Part shown: in pieces, positions 24,674 to 37,255 of the stretch | Layout of the letters: every line of letters starts with the position of its first letter | Numbering within the stretch: position 1 is the first letter of the stretch | Assembly: GCF_910592395.1 (NCBI RefSeq) | Contig: NC_088315.1 | Location: 5,768,501-5,832,500, forward strand | Reading direction: 5' to 3' | Origin: Lineus longissimus | Taxonomy: Eukaryota > Nemertea > Pilidiophora > Heteronemertea > Lineidae | DNA length: 64,000 nucleotides | Notes under the pieces: model-generated | What the model saw: the letters and a program-made list of their open reading frames with translations, nothing else | Told to the model about the DNA's origin: nothing | Databases searched by the model: none | Position numbers and translations under genes: made by a program

Positions 24674-27600
24674 ACCCAATTCAAAACAAGAGTATGGGAT
24701 GTCATTGATGATGGTTCTACAGTATACATCAGATAGATTGAGAGATATGTATCACATCTGGCACCAAGTTTGTGAAGCATCATCTCTTGTCACATCAATG
24801 CAGCATTTAGCCTCCCAATGGAACCAGTGTCGTCACTGTTTGCCAAAGATAGCAGCAGGTTTTATAGGGAGATGGATGGTGTATTCCCTCATGTTATCTA
24901 CTTTGCGACAACACGCTTTTTCAATATCAATACTATAAATAAGCTCCACATTCTTTTGCTAGATTCAGATATCATGCTTCTTCCAATGAAATGTGATCAT
25001 GATTAGTAGACATCGGCACCACCATTTTTGGTAGAACTAATGAAATCCTGAAGCAATTAAAAAGTGTATCAATGCTTGCATACATCCTTGTAGTGACATC
25101 CCTATACATTATGATGTACAAGTACAGGTAAACATCAGCTGTAGTATCTATTGCATGATAGTGGAGGCCCGGAACTAAATGCAATTGATTTAGGTAGAGA
25201 GTACCTTGAGCATTGCTAGAGGATACTTCTAGCATTTGTCACGAGTTATGGATTAATTGCAAAGTTGCTATTGAAAAGTACATTTCATTCACATGAACAT
25301 TATACACCCCTCAAGGGAAACTAAGATGGTCTCGAATAATTTTTTTCTGATAAAAGCTTTCGTGAGACAACATATCCTCGGGTTAGCTAACATTCAAGTG
25401 AATACGGGGGCCAACAGCTGATGCATTTCCTATACTCATCTCCTACTCGTAACGATATTGACTTTTTTTCTTCAAAAACTGGCATGACATTTCGTTAAAC
25501 TGAGCGACTGCACAACAACCTACTCAAATGATGGAAGTCACATCGTGAATTGCAGCACTCTTCTTTCTTTACAAAAATCTTCCTCTTTGCCATTCTGGAA
25601 GGTGTCTTTTGCATATGAAGAAACTTTTCAGGAAATTTATGGTTAGTTAGACTTTGTAATATATCTTTTATTCCTTTAAGTTGTGACATTTGATGTGAAA
25701 TTAAGATTGTTCTTACAACCTACACCCACGTGCCACATAGCTGCACTGTAAGTCAGAATGTTCCAGGGTTTCTATGTGTCGGAAGATATCAGAAGGCAAG
25801 TGTACTTACCACGCCCACATCTAACCTTCAAACAAAAATATTTTTGCCTCCAGTGTATAGGAAGTTTGCATTGAAAACATAGTTTTCAAAGTCAGGTGTT
25901 GTTCAAAGCCTTTCCTTAGGGACATAAAAAATCATTATATTCAGCTAACATACAAGGAAGCTTACGAAAGCATATGAAAACTTTCCACTAATGGTGATTC
26001 AAAGCAGCACTAATAGGATGACCATACCTACCAAACCAACTGGATACCCATCAAGTAAAATCCAATCAACAAATGGTCGACTGTGCGCATGATGTTCAAC
26101 GTGGGCACCCCATAGCTATTGACACAACCTGACAAAGCAACAAGGGGTCATCGAAAGTATGGTCCCCTCTTTATGTACGAAAAAAATTTAAAGAAATATG
26201 TGTATCTTTTAGTACATGTAGAAAAAGTATTCCTGCTTTATTACTTTTACTGAATTAAATTGTTCGGAATCCGTTGAACTGCTCAGAATTTTTCACGTAT
26301 CTGTACTCACTGTAGATGGCCCTGGTTTAAGCTTATTACAAAGATTGATCTATGTCAATACAAGCTGAAACCAAAGGGAAACCAATTCTGCAAAACCCAT
26401 CTCAACCGTATTCATTATTGGCTATTGATTGGGTTGATACGGTTGTAAACAACGTTTGCATTCTGGACACTCGGCTACCCGTATCTGGCGTGTCTGAGCT
26501 ATTGGGTCAACACTGAAGTATTGTGTGGAGTGGCAGCTGAAACCCTCTAAACACGCACTGATCAATGCCATGATCAGATCATTGGAGTGTTCCTGATGAG
26601 ATGGAGCAGGTTTTAATATGTGATTTACTGCACTGCTGAAGGAACATCTCAAAGTTGATGCTTTCAGCACAACCAGAGTGGACCTAAGGCCAGGTTTCCA
26701 TAAGATTCACTATGTCACTTGTACCATATAATACAATACCATATAATAACGCAGTAGAAGTTGGAGAATAAGGCTGTCAATGTGTGGTGTGCGTGTTTGT
26801 CAACCAGCATCGACCACCAGCTGGGTCCCCAGTGGAAGTTCCTAATCACTTTACCGTTGTAACGTCAGTACTTCTGAGGGAATCAGATCAGCATATAAGT
26901 TGATCCAAAGAGGAGAAAATGGTGATATCGCCTTCATACATATATTGATGAAATGTGCTGCCCTGGAACTCCAACAATGAGTTGAAACTTTGCTGGGGTA
27001 AAAGTATGTTGATTTCCTTCCTGATTTGAAATGCTGGAGCAAATATTGCTTGGAGTAGAGCTAGAGTGCACACCCATTAGAGGATGTGTCACTTGTCCTT
27101 GGTCATTTCCTTTCCCTTGTCATTACATTATTTTCCCCATTACTCCTTTTGAAAAGTGCAACTGTGTTGTGCATCATCTGCAGTCAGTGAAAACATTGTG
27201 AATTAGTAATTGATGGGGTATGAAAATGTACCGGATATTGAAATCAATGGTCCATAACACGCAACATGCTCTTCCTGTTACTAAGTCCTGTGCATGTGAT
27301 AAACACTCTGGCTCTGCACTCAGTTGTCAGGGTGATGTCCACCATGCAATTGACAGATTGGAGTTTGTGACATGATACGCAGTGATCATTACCAATTGGT
27401 ACATCCAGTTCAGCACCAATAATGGTGCCCCGCCAATGGCTTGGTGTACATGTAGTCTTTCCAGTAATGGCACTTCGAATTTCATCAGACTGTAGATTCC
27501 TTTTGAAAGGAAGCTAATCGCAATAGTCCCAAAGGTATATATTACTAATTAAATGTTACAAATTCCTCTAATGTATCTGCTGACCACCTGTGCTGTTTCT

Positions 27601-30248
27601 TGGACATATCACTTACCAGAATATGAGACACCAACCATTTGACATCAGCAATCAAGAGAGGTGTACACCTCCTGTCATGATTAGCCAGCCTCAGACACTG
27701 TCATGGTATTGAACTGTAACCTTAACCTGTCTGCTGTTCCTATTAGGCGCCCTGGGTTACTTACATCTGGAGTACCTTGAGTAGGGGCACTTATTTTAGT
27801 TTGAAGATACTTCAAGCAAGGAGAATCAGCAGATACTAACATTACTCGAGGCACTATCATTCATGATGTCCAAAACATTTTCAGGCGCAACATTCATGTT
27901 GATGATGTCAGGAACCATTCAAAGGTCGATCTCCATGTATGTAGACCTGACAGATGTCATGAAGCTCTAAAAAAAGTACATCTAAGTATAGATGGTGTAT
28001 TGAACTGTTTAAAGCTCCATCTGCTTGTTTGTGGATGATGTGGTGAAGCTAAAAAAAAGCACATCTGTGTGAATTTTCAACATTATACTGTTCTTGTAGC
28101 CTCACAATCTATTAGAGCAGACGAAAATGCAACCCTTTGCAAGCGACTCACTGGATACTCTGATTGATGATCACGCAATTTCTGAATTAGTTGACATAAT
28201 TGATTTAGCAGAATTCCCTAATTCTCCTGTCAGCATAAATGCAGATCCCCCTTCAATTATATCTGTCTCCCATGCTGATTAGTCTCATAATATATTTCCT
28301 GGGGCAACTCGGGAGCTACAGCACTTGGATGCTTTTGGTGCATGGAGGTTTTAAATTGAAAATGGCCCCCAGATTAAAATGCATCATGAAACATTGAAGC
28401 AACAGCCTCATTTCATACCAGCGAGCCATCAGCGTTTTGTTCTTGAGGGGGAAATTCACCTGTGCTGTTTTTTACTAATCCTGAAATACAATTTACTTGC
28501 TTCAGCTGTGTCTACCTGTTCGTGTAGAAATATTTGTGTTGTTCCTTTTTTCCACGTCCAGATATGTTTGTGAAAACGAGTAGCTCTGTGCAAGATAAAC
28601 TGATGGATTGGCTGATAAAAACAGGATAAAACACCTGCTGCATTGGCCATTGTTGGAATCGATGAACTGAATTGTATGGATGTGGTTTATCTCTATCTGC
28701 AGCCAATGTTCTAAATTTGATTTCTCTCTGTCACCCATACATGTACCTTGAGCTTTATCAAGAATGAATGCTTTGTGTTACCTATCAGTTCTGATGCCAA
28801 TACGATAAAAGAAAGGAAGAGTGACATCTCTCTTCGAAGCTGCTCTGCAGATCTCATGCTTTATTCCCAAGATCTTAGAGTGTATTGAATAGGAAATTAA
28901 AGATTAATCTACAATTAATCTCGGGGCGATTCCGGGGCCGTCTGAAGCTGCAGCTCTCAACATAAATTATTCATGGGATGCTTCAGGCAGATATTGAATT
29001 AACAACACTGTGATATTTCTCAAGGAGCAGTTATTAGAGAGCAGCTAGTGGCATGCGGAAATGGCATATTTTAATGATTTTGTCACACTGGTGACTTTTG
29101 TGACTTGGTGTACAGAGAGGTTGGGAAGCATGTTACCTGTTGGCGTACGATTTTGTCTTCCTTTAAAAGCATCATCAGGGTATCCTGAACTATGTCATCA
29201 ACATTTGATGAGTCAAAATGTCAATAAATGCCATATCTGAACTTTCTTTGTCATGTAAGCTACACAGTTTTGTTGTACTTTTGTGGTACCTTTGAAATGT
29301 TGTACTGTACTTTTTCCCCATTTTAGTGAGCGATACTTTTCGAGGGCTGAAAGTCAACCTGCATAACCACAGAAGCAAACCCCTGGTTGTTGTCTGAATT
29401 GCTCTGACTAACCTGAAACTTCTCCTTCCGGTATTGGCTGAGGGCTCTGATTATTCTGGCAATATATCGTTACCAGGTTTTGTGCTAACATTACAAAGTG
29501 GTTCTTGATATTCGAGACATTGAGAGGATTGACACTCGTCACAATAGCTCCTGGTATAAATTCCCTTAGTGGTTTGGAGTGTATACTGAAGTGTTGAATG
29601 GCTGACAAAAAACTGTCATAACCACCTGAAATTTCCCAAAATTTTTAAGTATCATTTACTGTTGTCATCAACAACTTTGATATATGGAACAAAAATGTAT
29701 GATAGGGGTGAGGCAGATCTCTTTCTTCTTGTATATTGCTTTGCCCAACCATCCATTGCTTTCCCTGTACCAGAATTATTCTCATTGCTTATGGATTATT
29801 CCCTACATTCTACCTTTGACATTTCATTTTTTTGCCAAACCGAGCCTGCCGGTTAGTCATGGTGCAGATGATGTAGGTTTTCTGTTGCAATTCTGTTCTC
29901 TGGCTTCCTTGACTCAGTTCGGTAATAAAGTGCTAATTATGAGGCAGTATTTTAGTGAAGACAGAAGATAGTAAGCTGATTCTCTGAATCGAGGTTGTTA
30001 TAGGTTAATTGGATGGTAGAGTGTGAGTTTGAAATGTAGAAATATGAACAACACAGATTCCATCGCCTCATGCTGTTGCTAATAAGGGAACTGTTAACGA
30101 ACTGGAGGTGTTGATTGTCTCATGAAACACCGCTCACCAATTGCTAAATGCAGTCGCTGTAGTGTGATCCCAGTCAAAGATGATAATAAAAATTGTGCTG
30201 AGATGAATCATTTGTCAAGTAATAATCTTTTGCAATTATTACTTACAG

Positions 30249-33200
30249 ATATCAAAATTCATGTATTTCCAGGTCACTGCCATTGGTGCTTTCAAATCCG
30301 AAAACCACCGTCCGAGATTAAAATGCACAAAATGTCAACCTGGATATGAAGTTGTGAAATACTGTACAGAAACTCGGGATACTGTCTGCCAAAAATGCTC
30401 GGATGACAAGTTTTCACCTCGTGCCAGTAGGTGGCATCACTGTCGGGACTGTAAAAAGTGTGCTAATGATGAATACCTCACTACGCCATGTACTGCCACT
30501 GCTAATGCCATTTGCTCGCCCTGCGACACATTAGGACCGTCAACCACCAGAGAGGCTCTGCAGGATTATCTGTCCAAGTGTCAAAGGAAATTATACCGTC
30601 ATGGGTCCAGTATGAAGAAGAAGCCAAAGTTGAAGAGAAGCAATCCGGCAAAAGGGGACGCCACTACAGTGGAACCAGGCAAGAAGAAAGATCTTGATGG
30701 TCCTCAGTATACTGTTTTTGCCCCAGTTATTCCTGAGAGAAAAGGTAAGTTCAAGTCACTCCCGCCTTTGATTTTAAGCATAAAATCAAATGTCTCCCTC
30801 AAAATCTCCTTGAGATCGGTTCCTGTAAAAGCACTTCTGATTGGACGATACATCCTCTATTTCAAATTGGCCAAGGATGCAGCATCCCATAGAGTACCAG
30901 TTGACCTTGGTCAATTAGTGAATTAACGCAGTTTATTTCTGCATCTCAGCCGCCGATATCAGTAGTCCATCAATACTGATTGCATGATTGATGTGGCCAT
31001 TAGACAGACCAAAGCGGGGAATATTGTTGTGTTAGTGGTTGACAGAGTCTTCTATATCATCGATCAGACACCGGTGGCCCAAAAGAAGTCAGTCATCGGG
31101 AGGGTTGCCTTTTCGTTGAAGGCTTGCTGTCGTAAAAGTGTTAAGTGCATTACTCGGCTCCGGCTGAATATATCGATTTGTACCTAACCACAGACCCATG
31201 TAAAAGCCCGAGTGGTGTTTGGTGAATTATTACTTTAGTTGCCAAGACTGCATCTCTCAGGAGACCAATCAGGAAGGAATAAAAATTGTGGCGATGACCA
31301 TAAAGATATAAACACATTGGTGTCATGATTATTGAGTGGTAGACCAGATCTGACAGTGGTATTTGAGTTGGGACGTTAGCACAGAACAGTCGAACGTAGA
31401 GAAATAACTGCTGTTAGTTGTTCATTGAGAAGGGTTTTTTTCATGCTTTTTTTCCATGATTTTCTCTTATTCTAAGAATGCCAGCAACTTGAAAGATGCT
31501 GATTCAAGAGATGGCTCACTGTTCTAGCCAACCATTGCAAGCATTGTATAAAATTGACAGGTCTGAGTGCTTGGCAGGGATTTGAAATCATCTTGTATAG
31601 ATTATTCCCCACCAGTGGCCAGATATCCAGGTTTCATTATAGGCTAGCATGTGACGAGGCTACCAATTATTGGCTAGCTAATCATGGCATGTCTTGGCAA
31701 ATCAATCCATGAATGCCATCAGGTACTATGCAATATTCGTAGCTATCCTGCCTCTCTGTTGATACGTTCTTTGAATAAGAAACTTTTTATCTGGTGTCAT
31801 TGAACTGTTGAGGGACTGTACAGACTAAGATAACTGTACAGTGTTTTACAGGAAGGAATACAAACACATGAGCTTCAGACAACTAAATCATCAGCGTGCA
31901 TACTTTAAAGAATGATATGAGCTGCTTGACTTTAACTCCCGCCAGCATCTTCACAGTTGATTAGGTTTACTAGGAGCCAGACGTTGATTAGGAAAGCAAT
32001 GAATTCACTGAACCCAACAATGATTGAAACATTCATTAAAAGCTACTGCTGTTCTTAAGAAACTCCCCAGTTGGTAAACTTCAGCAGAATATAACTGAAC
32101 TGTTACTGATGGCTGACCAGCATCTTTTCCAAGCTCCTCTCGTTTAGCAGATCTCCTATGATTGTGGGCAAATAAATCTCGAGCAATTACCGTACCTATT
32201 GAGATTCTCTTCAATACTTGCTGGTGACATCCATCAGAAGTAATTCCTTGGAAATTGGGACTATAATTAGCTTTGGGTTTGCCAAGATGTATGTCTGGGA
32301 ACCTTCGCCATTTGTGTGGTTCGCTTTGTCTGGCATGTAGTTTTTCTCCGTCTTGACTTGATTTGAGTGATGGACGTACTGGACATTCACCAAATCAGCC
32401 ATAAAGAAAAACTGATTGGAAGTCTATTTCAAAGTAGTGGTTTCTTGGCTGGGAAGCTAGCTTTTGGTCAACTGGGTTTAATGAAACTCAAATTTAAAGC
32501 TTGACTACATTGACTTTCCAATTTAAGAAGAATCTGCATGAAAGTTGTGCAGTGTGCAGCAATATCTGCAATGTCAGGAAGACTGGATTTTGAATCATTC
32601 TCCGTAACAAAATTGATATGGTAGTCCTACTAATCAAATTTGGTACTACCTTCTTCACCTGAACATTTGATTTTGTGACACAGACTGATTGATAGCCTTC
32701 TCTTTCATTTTGACAGCCCCGGAAAAGAAGGAGGATCCCCCACCAATGGCGGCTGCTGCTCCTGGGCCAGCAGGTGAGAGTAACTCTCCACCAGGCAATG
32801 TAAGTTAGCCAGATATTCATTTGTCCATCTCCACTTGATAATTTGACTGGAAGTCTCCCCAAAGAATGCCTTGTGATGACTACACCAGTTATAGAATTTA
32901 ACACTTCTGATCATAGTGGTGTGTGATTGGTTTCTCTATAGCCTGCATGATCATCCCAAACTCCCCAGTCCAATAAGGTCTTGTGAGCATATTGGACTTG
33001 GGAGTTTGGGACACTGTTAGATGATGTATGGCTAGAGAGACTGTTCTGAGAAATACATGGGTAAATACATTTTTCATTATGACAGTCACATAAGAAAAGG
33101 GACTATGCTTGCAAAACTAGTTTCAACTTGAACAGTAATTTTCAAGGAAATACCCATGAGGCAAATTATTGATGGTAATGTTGAGCAGACGGTACTCTGT

Positions 33201-36200
33201 CTATATCAATTATACCGCCCTCTCCGGGGCCAATCCATAGTTCATTAAAACAATAGCTTTTGCTGTGATGCAGATGGGTTCATTGCATTTATTTCAATAC
33301 AAAGTGATACATGTTGCTTTTGGATTGATGGATGATTGAAGGACAAATGAGGATATCGAGGAGGCTCGGAGGTTGCTCCCAATTTTTGTTCTTATTCCTG
33401 CTTAGAGCTTTTGTTGTATGCATCTTCGTTAAGGCCTCTGATTGTGGTAAGTTGATTTTCCCAGATTCTGTTGTCGGCATCAGTGCCTACTTTGTAATGC
33501 AGGTGATCGGGCACCAACCCTTTCTCTTCAGGTTCCTGACAATACCACCAAAACATTAGAATGCATCCCGTATTCATTTATTGGAAACCTAATAAAAATG
33601 CAGATTAAAATTGGTACAGCATTTTATCAAATAAACTGCTGGTGCCAAATACATATTAAATTATGGATAACATTTTGTTTGAATCTAGCAATATATATAT
33701 TGATGTACCACCGTGTGATGTTGCCGTCAGTTGGCTGTGTACGATTACAATAAAGGCTTTACCACACAGTTCCATTAAGAAATCTCTTAAAAGGAATAGA
33801 GTTAATGGACCGTTCCTTATTCAATTTCTTATGGTAGGTTTCACTCCCTAGGGTAAGATTTGATGATAGAAAGGTTTCAAGTTTGTAGTGCAGTAATGGG
33901 GTCATAATTGCACTGCTTCTTCAGCAGACAGATAAGAAATGTGAAGGTCCAATTCATCTTCATGTTAACCTTCCTTGTCTTACTTCCTCTTCAGGAACCA
34001 TAAATTGAAATGCAAAAAAACCATTATAAACTCAACATGTCTTATTTTTCGTCTTCTTCAGCAAAAAGATGGTGAAGGTGAAGGTCCAATCATCTTTATC
34101 TCCATTGGTGCTGTCCTGGCAATTATCCTCATCTTAATTGCTGTCTTCATCTACGTAGGCAGAAAGAAGGGACTGTTTGGGAAGCGACACATGTCAAGGA
34201 AAGGGTCGGTGAGTATAGACAATTTGCCATTATAATGCCAACATCAACATTGGTAAACCATTTCCCCTTGAATACATTGACTCAGTCAGACGATTTCTGT
34301 TTTGAGCCACCATCACAAGCCAATACTCCCTGTCTGAAGGAACTTTTCTTCTGAAAATGATAACATTAGATGATTCCCAACGTAGGAAAGGAATACAAGT
34401 GTGTATAATTGGAATGACTCGAAGGAATAACATCAATTTCAACCAAATCCCAGGAAGTGTTATCCAGGTTACAAAGCATACCAGACGTGCCAAGAATTGA
34501 TAATATGTATCGGAATTTAACTTTGCAGCAAGTCTTTTTGTTCAAGTAGGCGAAATAAGCAATTCACCTCTCAAAAGTAGCTCAAGTTGCCCTTCTGTTC
34601 CACAAAGCATTATGCGTACCAGTAATGAATGAAAATTGATTCATTTTCACCACATTGTTCCCATTGGCAATACAAAGTATTATATATAAATTGCTTTGTG
34701 ATATATTGGCGCACATTTATTGGTATCTGTGATCATGGAACCACAGCCTAATGCAAGCTGTTCTTCAGCATTTTATTTTCTGCTTGGATGTGGAAAAGTA
34801 CCATCTATTCAGGTAGGCATTCATCCTAGGACTGTCATGGGCACCCCAACCTGATTTTACACCCTTAAGAGGGATCTCCACAATTAAACACCGCCCGATG
34901 TGCTACAATATCCGACCTCGGAGTGTGCTAAGGTGTGGTTCCTCATAGCCTCGTGGTAACCCAAATGTTCCTCATAGCTAAATGTTCTAAATGATCCCAA
35001 ATTTCCCCATAACACCTCTTTTGCAGTGCTTGCAGTTCCCTTGCACCAAACCTAGCCATGTCTGCAGGCTACACAGATTTGCTCCTTCAGTGTGAAACAC
35101 AGCCCCTTGTTTAAGAGTGTACAACCTTTTTGTCTTCAGGATGACATCGAGGAACAACACCAGGATGAGAAACCTCACTTCCTCCCAGAGAAGATGCCCA
35201 GTGCTGAGCCGCTCAGGGATGACATGGAGCCTCTAGTTATCCGAGAGATTGCACCAAATCCGGTCATGTCAGCCCCACCTCAGAGAGGAAGGACCCACAT
35301 CCCGAATGGAACTATCCAGATTAACCTAGCCAATGGCCCAGGAGGTGAGAATAATGACTGATTTATACCAATCTATAATCGTCAGCGCCATATCAACTTG
35401 TCAAAGCATTTGTCGGTCTTTCCCAATAATTTCTCATTTCCGTTGTTGATATCACAGACCTTAGGTCCATGTTTATCATTTGCCCATTTATAACAATTAT
35501 GTAGATGGTGCATTAGACAAACTATTGTTTTGGCCTGGCTGTTATAAACATCTTGACCAGTATCTTTAGAAAGATTATAAAGCTATACTTTCGGCAAGTT
35601 TCCTCTGGTGCCGGTTTGGCAGTGGCGTTTGTCATTTTTATGGAAATGACCACCAAAGTAAACCTGGCCTTTAATATCGATGCCTTGTATCTTTCATTAT
35701 AGTCCGCCCATTCGGTTCAGAGGACTTCCCATTCATCGACGATGATGTGGAGGATGACATCTACCCCAGAGGAAGATGTTCACCTGACTCTGAACCCAGG
35801 ACCAAAAGCCTGGACAGGGAAAACAGCAGCAACGCTACCTCACCTGCCCATCCAGCTCCATTCAATTCCCTGCCATTTGGCGTGTCACCAGCCGGTATGA
35901 GGTCCTATGAAGAACCCAAAGATGTCTTCGAAGGACGGCTCAGTCCTTGCCATTCCACCAGCAGCCACAGCAGTTGCTATAGCTTACATTCCAGGCATAA
36001 AGATGAAACAGACGGGGACCAGGATGAAGGGGGAGAGTCGTCGCCATTATTAAGGTCAAGGTCACCATATTTCAGCAATGTTGAGGACTTGGTGAGGGCA
36101 GAGATCGCCCAGCCAGAAATGGCACCATTGTTGAGTAGCTCGCCTAATGTGTGTGGAGAGGAGGATCATGAGGTGCTCTCCTCTGAAGGTTCTGAGGGTG

Positions 36201-37255
36201 CAGACGCACATGAAGGAACATATCTCTATGCCAAGGGGGATCAGGGAGAAGCAATGATCCTTGATGATGACGTAGAACCTAGGACTTTGACAGAGTTGGA
36301 AAGACAGTTTGACCAAATGGCTGCAGACTGGGCAGCTTTCAATCAGGATAATCAAGGAATGGGGACATGTATAATTTTCGAGGATCCTTCCTTAGAGACA
36401 ATACCGGAATCACCAGAGTTCTCTTACAACAGTGCTGAAAATAGTGTGTTGTCTTTTGGGGCTAATTCTAATGACCAGGCGAATAGTGACACTAGTGGGG
36501 ATGAAAGTATCACCAAACGCATCAGGGATAGTGACAGCAGTTCCAGTGGGAATATAGACTGTGTCGCGGAATTCAAAACCGGACCTGATAGAGATTTTCT
36601 AAGGACTCCTTCGCCAGATTTGGATGCAGAGTTGAACGCTGTGCCTCAGGTTGGGGATAGGGACTCTATATTTTTGAATGCTGTACCTCAGGTTGGGGAT
36701 AGGGACTCCATGTTTTTAGAGGAGGATGCTGTGGCTGCACAATTACAAGAAGATATCCTTACCCCAACCAACCCTCAAGGGGCTCCCACGCCCGTAATGC
36801 GCGAGAGTGCAGACTCAACACGCACTTCTGATTCCTTGCTGGCTACAAATATGGAGGATATTCAGCAATATTTAGGAAGCTCAACAGAGGATGAGATATT
36901 CATTCCTCAAGTCCAAGAACCTGGTATAACTGGTTGTAGGAATGAGACAGTGACATCCACAGACTTGGAGAGACAATTATCCTCGATACCTGCATTACAA
37001 GAGTCAGATGACAACGAGGTTGGAAGTGATGATGCTTTCCATCCTAATGATTCAGACAATAAAGACACTGGGGCACGAGGTTTCAATGAGAAACCCCCGC
37101 TCCCAATTCCAACAAAAGTCGTTCTGCATATTTCATCGAGTGAGTCTTCGAGCTCTAATAGCGAGTCTTCCTCAGATGAAAGCAGCTCTGACGATGTTGG
37201 TAACAATGAAAATGGCGTTGGGTTAATTTTTGAAAACAAAATGGTGTATCGGTGA
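30249..37255 (+). CDS. TNF receptor superfamily member (cysteine-rich, TM and long cytoplasmic tail exons)
   Basis: Exons: 30249 or 30273-30744, 32717-32799, 34062-34208, 35140-35344, 35703-37255. Phases match at every junction (1, 0, 0, 1). With the signal-peptide exon and the 30273 acceptor the protein is 846 residues. The first exon has TNFR spacing: CTKCQPGYEVVKYC, then TVCQKC, then a second domain ending TATANAICSPC, followed by a Lys-rich stalk. Exon 34062-34208 encodes the single transmembrane helix (IIFISIGAVLAIILILIAVF) and a basic stop-transfer (RKKGLFGKR). The remaining ~585 residues are acidic and Ser/Pro-rich, with poly-Ser near the C-terminus (SSSESSSSNSESSSDESSS). I see no death domain. 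The cysteine pattern resembles EDAR, EDA2R, TROY and NGFR, which bind TNF-family or neurotrophin ligands and signal through adaptors such as TRAFs; I cannot assign orthology. Only two domains are visible and the first lacks its N-terminal half, so an exon may be missing. Confidence 0.85.
30745..32716 (+). other. TNF-receptor intron after the cysteine-rich exon
   Basis: AT-rich sequence bounded by a GTAAGT donor at 30745 and a TTTTGACAG acceptor ending at 32716. I see no further exon, repeat array or RNA gene. Confidence 0.7.
32800..34061 (+). other. TNF-receptor intron containing the hairpin
   Basis: Bounded by the GTAAGT donor at 32800 and the TTCTTCAG acceptor ending at 34061. An in-exon GTGAGA donor also occurs at 32774, but its phase would not match the next exon, so 32800 is preferred. 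Apart from the hairpin at 32954-33011 I see no other feature. Confidence 0.65.
32954..33011 (+). ncRNA. Candidate microRNA-like hairpin in a receptor intron
   Basis: Arm 1 (32954-32975, starts tcccaaactcc) and arm 2 (32990-33011, ends gagtttggga) are each 22 nt and pair with one C-T mismatch (left-arm position 32966), closing a 14-nt loop. Total length is 58 nt. It lies in the intron 32800-34061, 154 nt past the exon that ends at 32799. Arm and loop sizes fit an animal pre-miRNA, but I do not recognise the sequence as a known family and the flanks show no clear basal stem. A small foldback DNA element is the main alternative, as is a hairpin transcribed from the minus strand. Confidence 0.45.
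34209..35139 (+). other. TNF-receptor intron between the TM exon and first tail exon
   Basis: Bounded by a GTGAGT donor at 34209 and a TTTGTCTTCAG acceptor ending at 35139. No repeat or coding signal was recognised. Confidence 0.7.
36632..36715 (+). repeat. 42-bp in-frame tandem duplication in the receptor tail
   Basis: Two 42-bp units (36632-36673 and 36674-36715) encode LNAVPQVGDRDSIF and LNAVPQVGDRDSMF. They differ at only a few bases, so the duplication is fairly recent. It keeps the reading frame and lies in the acidic cytoplasmic region. Confidence 0.9.

Larger units (their letters stand above)
14734..30248 (+). other. Large putative first intron of the TNF-receptor gene
   Basis: I find no coding exon I can defend in these 15.5 kb. 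The region holds a TA-flanked MITE (15503-15683), a degenerate 31-bp repeat (19583-19715) and a 20-copy minisatellite (23530-24673), plus homopolymer C tracts near 14981 and 16951 and a short (TA)n near 16198. I looked for a cysteine-rich exon with phase 0 on both sides to complete the first receptor domain and saw none. All open frames are short and lack splice or family support. Confidence 0.55.

Noticed and set aside
33975-34061. Open frame extending upstream of the receptor transmembrane exon
   Set aside because: A strong TTCTTCAG acceptor at 34061 and phase agreement with 32799 show that this upstream part is intron.
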